From positions 62,001 through 126,000 of the forward strand of contig JAVSML010025186.1 in NCBI GenBank assembly GCA_038503035.1: 64,000 nucleotides of DNA, read 5' to 3'. A model generated the notes under the pieces. The model had not been told where the DNA came from. It did no database searches and worked only from the letters and a program-made list of their open reading frames with translations. Shown piece by piece: positions 1 through 13,800 of the stretch; position 1 is the stretch's first letter, and every line of letters starts with the position of its first letter. A program made the position numbers and the translations under genes. Origin of the DNA: Crocodylus rhombifer (lineage: Eukaryota; Chordata; Crocodylia; Crocodylidae).

Positions 1-69
1 GATTTGGCTGCCAAATCGGGCCAAATCTTCTCTGAATCAAATCAGCACCCAAAGCTTCCCACAGCCCTA
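1..69. mobile_element. right end of a foldback hAT-type MITE, cut by the window edge
   Basis: The stretch ending CACAGCCCTA matches the right ends of the copies at 33,474-34,229 and 60,374-61,011, including the shared text around 'gaatcaaatcagcacccaaagctt'. Only the terminal part of the element is visible. Confidence -1.
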
Positions 70-695
70 GTGGAGAGCTTTGACTGGTGTGCTTCTCTCT
101 GTGCTGGGTGAGGGTACTCCCTGCAATCTTTGCCCATTGCTGAGAGCCCTCCTCAGCTCAGGGGAGGGATTCTCCATGCTCTGCCCAGCACCAAAGGAGG
201 AGAATCACTAGCCTGCCTGGCTTTGTATGGGACAGGGATTATTTCCCTTCCTAAACCACCTCCCTTGTCTGGATCTAGGTATTGGAGCTTGGGATTGGGA
301 ATGTTTCCTTCAGCTGGCCAAAAGTGGCATCACAAGCTGTCGTGCCACTTTTTTCCCTCTCTTGACATCCGGCTTTTGCACGTGTAGCCATGCACATGCT
401 GCAGTGCATAAAAAGCCATGGTACAATTGTTATAACATCTGCCAGGGGCCTGAGAGAAGACATACTAATAGACCAAAGCTGAGCACTGTGATGTGAACCC
501 TGAATGACCCAGGATCAGCCTACTTGGTAGGGGAAATAAGTTTCAAAGCAAAGTGTGCTCCACAAGAAGCTCCATTACTATGCACTCTTACCCAAACCCT
601 CATTTTAACTTTAGGCCTGACCCATTGTTTCATTCTTTTACCAGCCAAAAGTGACTGGAGAAAATTAAAGTTGCATTTCCACAGTCCTTTCCTAC
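70..695. other. intron following the last visible GAD exon
   Basis: Downstream (minus-strand sense) of the exon at 696-845. I looked for the next GAD exon, normally beginning with a G-(T/V)-x-GFE motif, and did not find it. The overlapping short open frames on both strands show no recognisable domain. Confidence -1.
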
Positions 696-845
696 CTTAG
701 CTTTCCACATTAGCCAAAGTTTGAAAATGTCTACATGCCGGCCACACTGAATTGTCTTGTCCCCTGTGTCATAAGCTACATCATACTGTTTATCTGGTTG
801 GAACAGATATCCAGCGCACATCTGATTACAGGCTTGCAGAAGACC
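696..845 (-). CDS. GAD3: GAD exon with catalytic loop and DTGDK motif
   Basis: 150 nt, 50 codons in phase 0, acceptor TTTTCTAG and donor AAG|GTAGG. It starts GLLQACNQM and continues [29 protein letters not shown] and [10 protein letters not shown]. The [10 protein letters not shown] loop carries the tyrosine that protonates the quinonoid intermediate in GAD67; the loop here is of the GAD67 type, not the GAD65 type (YLFQQDKHYD). It is the most 3' coding exon in the window. Confidence -1.
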
Positions 846-3800
846 CTAGAAAAGGAACGCAACTGTCAAAAAACACAGTATTTAGACAAATGAGCTTTAT
901 TCAAGGCTATCTGCATCAGCTACTAAAGCTGGAGTAGAACTGAAAAACACTTGGGGCAGATCCTTTGCCATCTATGATGTGCCAAAGTGCAATCCTATCC
1001 CACCCTGCCTGAGTCCCTGTAACATCATTAATGGATCTGTTCTTGTAACATGTCATCCTTGTAACCTTAAAACTAAGTTTAAAAAAAAGCAGTGAACACT
1101 TTTGCATTCATTGTTTTTCAGAGTTGAGTAGAGTGGAATAGAACCCCACTTTGTCTTTGTGATTTCTGTATGTTTCCTTTCTCACTGATGCCTCTTATTT
1201 ATCTTGTATTATTGCCTCTGCAGTGTTTCCCTTTGGCTATTTTTCCCCTCCCTTCCCCGCTTTACCTTTTATTTTTCTAATTCCTACCTATTTATATATT
1301 CACTGACATCCTGCCACACTTTTAGCTTCTCTGATTCCTGTTTTCCTTTCTCCAACTATTTCCTTTTTCACAGATAGCCTCTTTTCTACCTTGCATTCTA
1401 TCACTGTAATGTCTCCCTTTGGCCTCCCTGCCTTCTTCCCCCTCCCTTCCTTGCTTTACCTTTTGTCTTTCTAATTTCTACCTATTTACATTCTCACTGA
1501 CATCCTGGCACACTTTTAGCTTCTCTCATTTCTTGGAGTCTCAGAACAGCGGAGATTCCCTATGCCTGAAGAAAGGTGACTGTTGCCCGAAAGCTTGCCA
1601 AGAACTTTTTTCCAACTACCCAGTTGGTCTAATAAAAGATATCACTTCTACTTAACGAACCTTGCCTGCCTAAGTCAACTTACATAACTGAATAAAATCT
1701 AGCCTGTAGACTAATGAAACTGGTCAGGAATTTTTTGATGAAATTTGTTTTTGTCAAAAAAATGCTGATTTATTGTTTAATTATTTTTCTCAGAAATGTA
1801 TTTTGTCAGTAAGAGTTCTCCAGTCTGGTACAGTATCTTCTGTAGGGGACCAGGGAGAATTGCAGTGGACCACACAATGCCTGTTTCCAACACGCTTCTT
1901 CATGAACTACGAGTGCTGCAAGCAGTCTAATATGCTCTGCTGAGAGATGTATGGCCAGCACTACATTACACTGCCTACACTGCTTTCAGTTTGGGAGGCA
2001 ATGTATAGAGTGTGACTTGGCATGGTGATGGTAGACACAGTGCTCTTCCAGAAACAGCCAATAATACAGTGATTAGAGCATATATTTGCATGTGGAATAG
2101 GGAAGTGAATCTGGATAGACCACATTATTGGTAAGTGTGCTTGGCTATTTTGGGATGGGAATCTCAGTCAGTTAGTTGGTCTGTCTCTAAAAAGGCTTTG
2201 AGAATTCTTATATTTGTTCTGCTGTCTGTTGCTAACAAATTTTGAAACCACATTTTCCTTGTCTTGTACCCAGCCCTCTTCATTATGTCAACACACAGTG
2301 GAAGCCAAAAAATCTTCCCATTTAGAATAAAGCTATGCCTAGTACTGATTCTGTAAAATTTTCAACAGGTCCTAGCATAAGGTTGAGAATACTAGATCAC
2401 TATGAGAAACTTCTGATATGAAAGAAACATAGGATAAAGTCCCAAACATATAAAATTTCATATCATATTATGCAAGAGCCAAAATATTTAATGTTATAGT
2501 AATAAATGCCCCTCCCACAGTTGCTACCATTTTTCAAAGGCTATGGAAGAATACAGACACCACCATATACATCTGACTGGGACCAGTCATTTCTCTCTCT
2601 CCATAAGAAATCACATGCACTTTTGCAAATGTGTCCTCAAAATATCCCTTTACTCTTTTGCTCTGTTTAAGTGCTTGGCAATATCTTCAGGCTTAATGTG
2701 GTGAAAAACTTTGCATGAAAACTATTTATTTTCAGTGTGTTTGCAATAATGCGAACAACCCTTTTTTGTCCTCAGCTACCATCCAGGCAGACTGAGTAGA
2801 AAGAATATTCACCGTGCAGCAAAAATGCCATTTCTACTATGAAAAGAGATACAGACTGCCAATAAAAAAGGGCAATAATGAAGAAAAATAGAATAAGGAA
2901 CTTCCTGTCTTAGAATAACGGTTTAGTAACAAATGCCATCTAAATAAATGCATAGGAAACTGTGTGTTTATATTGGACAGTAGACAACATTTTTTTTAAA
3001 TCTAACTTCCCTTGGCATTTGATTTTACTACTAACTTCACAGGGTTTTCTATAGAGTAAACATCACAGTAAAATTTAAAGTACCTGCCAGTAAACATTGA
3101 CTTTTTTTAATGGCTTTCACTGTACATTTCTGTAGGTGTTTACGTAGGGTGAGTGTTTGTGTTTAATTAACTTAGTAGGGAAAAAATACTCAATAGCAAG
3201 AAAACTCCAAAGTTAAGGCTTCCACAGATACATTAGCTCACGGCCTGAAAGTTAGCATACAGTATGCTGGGATGTTAACTTACAGAACACTCACTACTCT
3301 GTACCTGCTTCCCCTTTGTGGACCCTCATAATGTGCACTAAACACAAACTCGTACAAGGTCATTTACTGACCTTTGAAAGAGATTATTTACGGAATTAGT
3401 AAGGAGTAACTATTGCACTGTAAATTCATACCCAGGCTAACTGTGTCCCAATGCTCTTGGGTAAGACAAACATTCAGATACATAATGCTGCATCATGGTA
3501 TTTAGCGCTACAAAGGGAAATATAACTTTCTACTTAGGTTCATGTTGCATCTTACACTTAGCATGTTGTTAACTGCACTGCACTTAAAGCAGTAAAACAA
3601 GGCTAAGTGTGCTCATATCATAGCAAAGTTATCATTTTTTACCCAAGAAGCATCTCCAGGTCATATTAAATTGTCAGACTTCTCCTGAGAGTTAATATGA
3701 GCAATCTGCATCCTTACCAAACCAGGGACCCCTTCACTTTACCAAGCCCCCAAGTGGGTTGAGGAAAGCCACATGACAGCATGAAGGATCCTGGATCTCT

Positions 3801-4840
3801 CACTTGTCAGGTTCCTCCAGGATCTAATTGAAAGCTGGATGCCCACAGCCCTGGAGGGTCCTAGGACTGGCATCAACAATCAACTGATTGTCAGTTCCAG
3901 CCTTGGCACAGCATCAGAGCTGGTTCAAGATTGCTTTACGGTGCTGGGTCTGGTACCGACAATCACTGAGCTCTGCATGTTAGAGCTTTTAGTAAAATTA
4001 TTGTGGAACTGCTCAAAACATATTCTAACTTTAATACCACACAGATTTAATACATACTAGAGTTGCCTTCACATATATTATTTTTTGTGGAAATTTGTGC
4101 TGAGTAAATAGGGCTGCTGTCCTTCTTGATTCAAATGTCCAATACTCAGAGGAAAGACTAACCAAGGGAAGTAGCAGATCCTCCATTACTTGAAGTCTTT
4201 CTAGTTAGTATTGGATGTTTTCAAAAGTTTCAGCTATTAGTTCTGGGAACTGATTCATGTTTGATGAACACAGTGGTCCTTTTTTCCCTTAAAAATCTAT
4301 TACTGTGAATTTATAACTTTAAATTTGAATCTCAGCCTCCACACGGGGCTCTGTACTCAGATAATGCCCCCAAACTATCAGTAAATAATTCTCCAAAGCT
4401 GGACTAGATACTGCTCTTACTTCTGAAATCTATAATATAAAAAAATGCTTATATGTAAGTACAGCGACATTGGAAAAAAACACTTGCTACTTCCTGTTTT
4501 CATAAGGCTTGCATATCCCTTTCCTGTATCCTGAGATATCTGGAAATTATGAACGGCGTACACCCCTCCCATATCTCACCTAGCTAGAGTGCGTGACCAT
4601 ATCTAGAAGAGCATGGCCTTGCAGTATGTCACCCTGCAGACATGTCTGTGGTGCCACATACCGCATGTTCAGTTGTTTTCCACGCTGCAAGGGAGCAGCA
4701 CAGAGGGTTTTATTGACCCCTGGGTAACGCATGGAAAAAAACGTGTAGTCATGCACGCAGAAGCACCATGCACTGCCCAAAGCCAGAGCCTGGCCAGCCA
4801 GAGCCACACTCCGCTCCTGGCCAGGCTATGCACAGCAAGA

Positions 4841-4871
<31 letters not shown>

Positions 4872-7800
4872 GCAAGGCCCCCAGGACTCCAGGTAAGGCT
4901 GCCGGGGCCAGCCCAGTGCTGGCACCAGCCTCCCTTCTCCACCCAGTGTAACTTGCCATGCACCAGAGTGCGCGTGACATAGGCATTCCCCAGGGACTAC
5001 TAGCAGTGGCACAAGGTGTGCCACCACTACTTGTCCCCAGAGAGCCAAACATCCACACATGTCTGCACATGTCCTGCATGTCTGGAAGGTGGGCTGCCAC
5101 ATGATCATGGAGAAGCCTTTAGGGAAGCTGTTTCCTTACTCATTAAACATGAGGATGGGAAAGCTTTCTTCTCCCAGACGTTCCATGATTCTGGGGCTTA
5201 GAGCATGATCCTGGAATAATTTCAGGTAGGTGAGATAACCCTGGAGGTACATCTACCCAATTTAAGAGACTAAAGCAGGATTTGTACCCCATGAGACATC
5301 TCAAAGGATGGAGGGCTATCAGACCTGTTGAGGACTGGCATTTAGGGTTTATGTGACTGGGAGTTGTCTTAATCTGCTTTCAGAATAACAGCATGAGCTC
5401 ATCTTCACACTAATACTTTGAGACAGTGATGACACAGGACAGATACAATTTACCATACCTTTTCACAAACTAAGAAGGCAGAGCATTGAAGTGGAACTCC
5501 CATTAACTTGTGTGGATTCCAGGTAACAGAATTTGCTCTAAGTGATAAACCAAGAACATGTTAAATGCAGCCTCCATAATTATCCTAAATGACCCTGTAC
5601 ACTCTGGCTGTGTCTACATGAGACACTACTGCACAGTCATTACTGTGCATTTATTTAGTACATTTATTAAATAATACAAGTACTAAATAAATGTACAATA
5701 ACCAGAGTTACTGTGCAGTAGCAGAAGTGAATGCCTTTAGGTGATGCTACTGTGCAGTAGCCTAATAATACTGCTCAGTGGTGTATTAGCACTGGCCATA
5801 ATGTGACCTGCTACCGCACAGTATTTTTTGGCTACTGCTCAGTCAGTGTCTTGTGTAGCCGTGCACACAGTGCACAGAGTCATTTAATGCACAAATGGGT
5901 GAGCGCACACAGGCACACACACCATTACTAATTCACATACCGCTTCCCATATATGTCATATGCACCTATAATTCCTGCTCTGAAGAACTTACATGCTAAC
6001 ACAAGGGCTTTCCCAATTCAGGGCTGGGAAAGTGAGGAAGTTATTAAAACAAAAAGAAGTCTTTTTAAGGAGACATTTTCAAAGAAAGAAGAGACTATGG
6101 ATTGTGAGTTAGGAAATGAAGATGATTCTAAGTGAAGGAAGCTACAGGGCAGATAAAAGTATGAAGCTTGGAATGAGAAAAGGAGCTTCAGAATAGAAGA
6201 AGGCTAAAGGACTAGGAAGAATGCATGTAATGGGAGGGAGTATGATCTAATACAGATGTAAGGCAGAATTATTTAAGACCTAAAAAGTGAAGCTAAATCT
6301 CTTGTCATAAAAGGCAAGATGCCAATGGAGGGATTCAGGAAAAAGTAACATCAGGGTTCGAATTATGGGGCAGTTTGGGGGCAGGGCTGGGCCACCCCAT
6401 AAGAAATGAGAACCCTCCATAAGATTTGAAAACCATAACCTGGAGGGTCTCCAATTTTATTAGGGAGTCATGATGGGCAGCCCAGTTTTTTTTGCAACCC
6501 CCTCTCCCCACCAAGAGTCAAAGTGTACTTTGAACACTGAGTAACATGGCTAGAAGAACAGAGAAGAGAAAAATACTACTTATGCTGAATAATAAGATGC
6601 AATATATATTTATGCTCACCGTTCAATGCCATGAAGTTTCATGGAATGTTTCCTAGACATCAGAAGCCCACCGCCCCATGCTGCCTACACAAAATGAGAG
6701 ATGCTAAACTATGATAATAAATAAGCATAGAAATAATTCCTTCATTAAACCTGTCCATTTGAAAAAGACACAACTCCATTAATAAATAACTCGAGTATCA
6801 AATGGTATCAGAAATCCAATGTACAAATGAGGCAGGAAAAAAGAGAGAACCCCCTGCTCCTACAAGCTGCTGGAGAACAAAGCTGGTGTATTCAAGATAG
6901 CTTTCTAATTGTTGGTTGATAACACTATATTGCAGTATACCATGCCTAAAATTCTCTAGATTACTCTGTGAATAATTATTACACATAAGAAATAGGCAAT
7001 ACCACATGTACTTTTACTTAATCAAATAGACCCTGTGGCTCCATTGTGATTTCATGCAAAAAATGCAACAAAGATTTGGCTCAATCACAACAAACCATTA
7101 AGCCTATGGTGAAATCCTGGCTATATTTAGTTCTTTTGAATTTTGTCATTAACTTCAAAGACAGAATTTCAGCCTCAGATGAATTCAGCTTTTACTTTGT
7201 ACCACTAGTATGTCAGTACATGCTGAATAAATAACTCTTTTAAAAGAGCACTATTCATTCCATTGTTCATTCATTGTATGGCAGTGTATTGCCATATTTT
7301 GAATTGCATTGTCCTAATATAAAGAAGTGCTTTGAATTTTTATTTATTGTATATGCAGGCTAACAAGTATGGATGACTCAATTTCTAAACAGGCACACCC
7401 TTCAATGAAAGATTATCTCCTCTTAAATAAGCCTATTCATCAGCATCTATATACTTAGGTTGATAATGAATGTTACAGGAATCTCTTCCTTCTAGCAACA
7501 AAATACATTCCAGATTTTAATCCTATAATAAATAATTATGAGTAATCTCTCTAAAAGCCTTACATCCACATGCATCCAGAGTTTATACTTCTCACAGATA
7601 TCAGCAGTGTTGACGAGAGGATCAAAGGCTCCATATACAGTGGTTCCAGCTGTGGCACTGACATACAGGGGGGTACGTCCCTGAAAATAACACAGGGTCA
7701 TACAAATCTATATTGACATAATGGGTATCGTAGAGAATATAGCCTCACCTTTTCTTCTGTCAGTCATCAGTGACTATAATCATAATTAATTTTGTAACAC

Positions 7801-10800
7801 ATTTTGGTCGCTTCTTGAAGGTACTGAATGTTTTGGAAAGTTTGATTAGAATCCTTGTAATACAGAGGTTGGACAGCTTCTAATTAATTACATGAATAAA
7901 TTAAACATTTCAGCTTTCAGAACTGTCCCCTTTTTTAAAACATTTGTTAAATTTGACCTGACTTCATGAATAATAATTATTCCCCCCAAAAGATATTTTT
8001 ACAAAATATATTATGCACTAAAAAACATGTTGCCCAGCTTTATTTCTTCCCATTAACTTCAACATTAGCTTCACAGGGTTAGGAGTGCCAGATTGAACCC
8101 GCTATTATCTAAAGTTTACAGATGAAAAACAAACCTGTCTCTTGGCTTTGAGTATTTCTGCCTCCAGGTCTGACGGGATCATCTTCCCCCTAGGAAGATA
8201 TTGGAAGGAGGGAATAAAAAGAAGACATTTCAGTGTGCCTTGGCTTATTTCCTTGTTTCTCATTCTATTCATTTCATTCTATACTCAAATTGATGCTTAT
8301 ATTTTGAGCACATTTTCACCTCCCAGCCATGAAATTTCTACCAAAGCTTGAATTAAAGCATATCTTTTGGAAAGATATCTAAACTCATTTTAAAGTCTTT
8401 AAATCATGGCAAGTAAGGTGCACCAATATTTAATTAATTACATACTCTCCTAGATAACTTTGTTTTATTTCAAAGTTGAATTTGTGTAACTTCAATTTCT
8501 GTCCATCTGTGCCTTTCTTAACAATATTGAAAATCAGTTTTAATAATCACCAGCATTATCCAATATCTTATCCACATGCAAGCTCCTGTCATTTGCAAGT
8601 TAAATAAGCCTTATTTTCCAGCCTATGGACCATTTTTGTGGCCTTCCTTTGAACCTTCCCTATTATGTCCATATGATCCTGTATGAGTGCACCTTGGATC
8701 TGGACATGGTATCCCAACAATGGTTAACCAACACTGGATATCAGTGATCCCCTCTCAATAAATATTCAGTATTCCAATTTTTACACCTCCAATTATAGTG
8801 TTAACTCTTTTTGTGCTGACAATTCATGCTGAAGTATTATCAACAATGAGCCCAAGTCCTTCTCTGAGTCACTGTTTTCCAAGATGGAGACTCCTATCAC
8901 AGTTATATGTCATGCATTCTTGTTTCTCAGAGGTATTAGATTTCTTTATATGAAAATGTATGCTATTGATAATAATCATTTAATCATGTGATTTAGATCA
9001 CTCTATAACACTAAGTCTTCCTCCTTATTTGCTACACCACCAAATGTATGTCCTCTGCAACTGGATTTACAAATGTTTTCTATCATCATCCAGACTTCAG
9101 ACATAAATATTAAGAAGAATTGGAAGTGATAACTAGGGGATCCTGCCTAGGTCATTGATATCTCCCTATTAACAACTACATTTTAAGATTTATCAGTTAG
9201 CCAGTTGTAAATGCACCTATAAATTGGTGGGCTCCTTCCCCAGCCTTAAAAAAAAGTGTCATGCCTAAATTTCTTTCAGGTCAGAATTTTCCAAATATAG
9301 AACAGACATATTTAATGAACCTATGTCCTTTTTCTACATTACTATTTACTGTTTTATCATCTACATAGAGCAATGAACATAAACCTGGCTTAAAGGTTAA
9401 TTTGTTTTTTATTGTTGTTGGTCCTAATATGTTTAAAATGCCTTTTAATTACTTCTAACTTCACTGGTCATTTTGGCCATTGACATTGTATGGATTCCTT
9501 TAGCTTCCTTTACCAACTTACATTCATTGCATTTACTTGCACCTTTTAACATTGTTTTTATGTCTAAATCAATATCAATATATTAGTTTTTACCACTTCT
9601 TTCACATTTTGTTTTAACCAAGATAGTTTCTTGTTAAGTGTAGCTTACTCACAGGTCAGTGGGTTCACAGTTTTTAGGGTGTAGAGAAGAATGATTCAAA
9701 CAATTTGCCGTTTATTATTGTCTGCTCTAAATTTATTACACTGCATACTAACATACCTCACCCCCTCTCCTGACTCATAGCAAGCATATTTAATATATTC
9801 CCCTTTCCTCTTGAAAATTCTTCACTCCAAGCCTGCAAAAATTAAGGAAATATTATGCTCTGTAAAAAAAAAAAAAAAAAAAAAAAGATGATGCATTTTC
9901 AAAAATGGGTGCCTCATTTTAGAGTTGCTAATATCGGGATGTTGGAAACTACCTCACAAAATATTTTGGCAAAACTGGGGGGGAAAAAACAAAACATTGA
10001 CCTATATCCTGATTTTAGTAGCTATTCAGCTGACTTGGTGATGTTCAGCACCTCTGAAAACCATACTACACTTCCCAGGTTTTAAAATCTTCACATATGC
10101 TCTTAATTGTAGACACCCATATTTGAAAACATCAGCCCTTATAAACTTTGGTATGAAACTAAAAACATCATTCTATATTTTTATAGAAATCATCATTACT
10201 GAATTCAAACTTTCTCTGCCTTCACTGGCATCTGAGCACATCTGCCTGAAGTCAGTAGTTTCTATGTGAGTGGTTCTCAATTTTTTTAGCCTCAAGGCAC
10301 CTCTCCATAAATGTTCTCAATTTTGCAGTACCTCAGTTGAGAATCACTGGGTGTGTATACATGTGCCTTTACTGCTTAGTAACTTACTGCGCAGTAAGTG
10401 GTTTTTACATTAGCATCTACATGTGCAGCAGTTACAGTGTAGTAATGTTGTCTGTGGGCCGACTAAAGTTAGTCCCAATTCAGTCCACATACACGGCGTT
10501 ACTGAGCAGTAAGGGGTCTACACATGCTTTATTGTGCAGTAACTGCTGGGGCAAAAATGTACCCTAAGTTACTGCATAGTAACTCTGCACATGTAGACAT
10601 ACCCACTGAATTACAATCTAAATTTAGAAAAGATATGGAGGGCTACCTTAAGACTAAAAAGGTTGAGAACCACTGATCTAGTCACATTTTCAGTGAAGGT
10701 TCCATCACTTTCATAATAATGTTTCATTTCTGAAGTGATTGCTTTCAGAAGACAGCATCAAAAAGATTTAACTAGTTTCTGGGAAGATGCCAGGAGATAG

Positions 10801-13800
10801 CTGTTACCTTTAAAAATGCATGAGTTATAAACAGTCATGTAGACAATATGCAGTTCACTGTGTTCTTTTACATGTTTTTAGGTGCAGATAGAAGTGCAGC
10901 TTCTCAGTCTAACTCATAGTACTTCACAGAAAGCCCCACGAGTTAAACCAGTCCTCCCAACCCAACTGTTGGCTTGGGTTGGAAGGGTACAGGATCAAGC
11001 TCCAATTTGGAGCCAATCCAGGGAGAGAGGCTATGTCTCTGCAGCCTCTTCCCCTAGCTCTATCCCCCCACCCCCCTCCCAACTCTGGATGCTGTCTCAG
11101 GATGGGAGGATGAGAAGGCAGCAGAGGGAGGTCCATTCTGGGGTTTCCCCAGCCTGCACTGGAGTTGGGAAAGGGGTGTGGAGTGGAGCCCCCCCACCAC
11201 AGGAGGGCTCCAATCCACCTTCCCCACCCTCCAGCACCGACAGGGAAAGCCCCAGAATGAGCTCCCTCTGCTCTCTTCCTCCCCTCCCATTCTGAAAATA
11301 GTGCCAGGAGCAAGGCTGGGCTGTGGCAACCTGGCCCTGCTTCCAGTGTGCACAGATACAATGAAGGTGCCCTGCTCTGGAGTGCCTTCATCTGAACCCT
11401 CATTTAATGATGGTTCAGACTGTCATGGGATCAGGCCCTTTTAAAGCACTCTGCAGTCATGCATTTGTGTTAAATCATGGTGGCAGAGCACTTTCAGGGG
11501 TCAGATTGGACAAAAATTGTCACTTCTGTCTGAACCTTTTGAGTCTTTGTCCTTTGATCTCATGCTTAACATCTCAACAGTTTCTCAAACTTTCTGTGTG
11601 TCTGAAAACTCAGTCTTTAAAGCAGAGGGGAATACTGTGTGCTCTTTAAATAGAAATATGACAAACTGGGTACCCATAGCTTTTAGAACCCCCTGCAAAG
11701 ACCAATAAAACAAATGTGGAAAACATATCAAGTATCAAAGTTTCACCCAAACTGTCCCTTCACATCTATAACATAATAGATGCCTTTTAAACAATCTATT
11801 ACAAATCAGATACTTTTCTCTCCCAGAAAGAAATCCCAAGGCAAATCAAACTTTACAGTTTTTAATGATAACAGGTTTTCTCTTCCACAATATCATCAGT
11901 TTACAATGTGAAGTACTCCTAAGTAATAAAAAATTCAAATTTAATTTTTACAGTGCAGGTGCCTAAGGCCTCTATAACTCTTAACAACACTGTATCTGAA
12001 ACAGAATTATAGGAATCCCCTAATGCATTCCTTCCTATATTCCCAGAACCAAATATGATAAAGAAACATGATTCCTCATCCCAACTTAATAAGCCTCTCT
12101 CAAACACTAGCAAAAGGAAAAATCAAGCACCCACTTCAAGACATAAAAATAAAAAGGTAAAGGGAGGGCATTATAAAGAGCAAGTTTAAAGGTAAGCCAG
12201 ATTGTTTCCCCTACTGTACAGGTGTAATGGAAGTAGATCCAATCCTTCACTATCCTTAAAAATTCATACATCGCTGCTTTTGCTTCTGAGGAGCTTGATG
12301 GGGATGTGCTACTGGTAGAATCTGGTTTTTACTCATCCTTCCTGAGGTACAACTTATACATACCTCCCTTTAGCTTGCCTTGGACAGAAAAGGAGAAAAT
12401 ACCCACCGGCATGTCTACACATTGCCTTATGTCGCCACAGTGACGCATTATAGCAACATAACGATCACATGAGACTATGCGTAATTGGCAGCTACTTTGC
12501 CGTAGCAGTGTGCTCCTGCGTTTTAGTGCACCGCTAGGGTGAAATACAGGGGAAATCTAACCATGCACATAGTACAGTACTGGCGGTTGCAATGTCACTG
12601 CAAGGCAACGAGTAGACACGCCCAAAGAGGAGCTAAAAATTAGCTCTGTATTTATAAATGAATTCTTCTCATTGCCCTTGGTGCAGCTGCTAGTCTTAAT
12701 CCTGGAAGAAGCAGGGAAGCCTGAGTTTAGGGCTATCCTGCTTAGCCTTGTAAAAACAAAACAAGAACAAAAACTGTGGCTTACAGAAATGAGACCAGGC
12801 TATATAGTAAAGAGAAGAAGAAAAGGAATTAATTTCCACCCTGTGGAAATTGTCTTAAAGGAGAGGCAAGGTGATTTGTAAGTGAAGTGTCCTCTTACTT
12901 TTAGCTAATTCTTCTTTTAGTGTAATTGAAGAACATTTTATGAAGTGGGATTCATAAGACACAGATGCGAGAGACCATATTGCACCAGATAATGACAAAT
13001 GCACAAAAACATTTAGTGGAAGACAGCAAAGGTCTTACCTTCCATCACACTTTACTGCAATTACATTATTTGTCCCAATCCCAAGGGTTGCTGCTGCTTT
13101 CTTTATTGAATAATGGCTCTTAAAATAACAGAGAGAAAGTTTTCTTAAATACAGGTGACACTAATCTTCATCATTCTTTCTGTGTTAGACATTAAAGCAA
13201 GAGACCTTAGGACTTGTAATAGGACTGCTACTGTTCCTAAATCAATGAGATACTTTTAAAAATCCCACTCAACATTTTACCAGCAGAAAAAGCACTTTTT
13301 TCTCAATTGTGTGCTTCTGTATCCTTAGTGACGTGTCTTGCAAACTAAACACAGTATCTGGATGAAGAGTTTTGCGTACAGTAAGTGAACTTACGTGTTC
13401 AGAAGCAAACAATACAATTTGTGGAAGTGCTGCCATGCCTTTAGTTTTAACCTCAGGAAAATACTTGTAACGAGCCACTAGAATGCTATAAAGGTTCGAT
13501 ATTGTCCCACCTGCCAGTAGGAAAGAGAAAGAAATAATCTTGCTTTCATCAAAATAGTTTATTTCTCCCAGGAATATGAGGATCACCTTATTACCAATAT
13601 GGGGCCAGAATCATCTACTGGTATAAATTAGCATAGCTCCTGTAGTTTAATTCCAAATCCTTGAGAGCCCCCAGCTTGTAGCTTACCAGCTGGATGCTTA
13701 TTCTGATAGTAGACTACCCCTACACACTGTGAGCCAGCCCTGGACTATAAAATGTTTTCTTCATTCTTTTATCCAATGTGCATTTTCCCAGGCTGGTAAG

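Noticed and set aside
630..695. Continuation of the GAD frame past 696 (residues after WKAK)
   Set aside because: The open frame runs on, but GAD homology stops exactly at AAG|GTAGG, so the rest is intron read-through.
4613..5108. Overlapping frames with poly-leucine, poly-serine and poly-alanine runs
   Set aside because: All come from the (CTG)n microsatellite read in different frames within a GC-rich block; no splice, promoter or domain support.
10882..11444. Five overlapping frames of 88-159 aa on both strands
   Set aside because: Stop-poor GC-rich sequence; products are low-complexity and unrelated between frames, with no recognisable domain.
13269..13394. Frame extension after SEH in the exon at 13,395-13,510
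   Set aside because: Homology ends at the CAC|GTAAG donor and resumes in the separate exon at 13,039-13,118.
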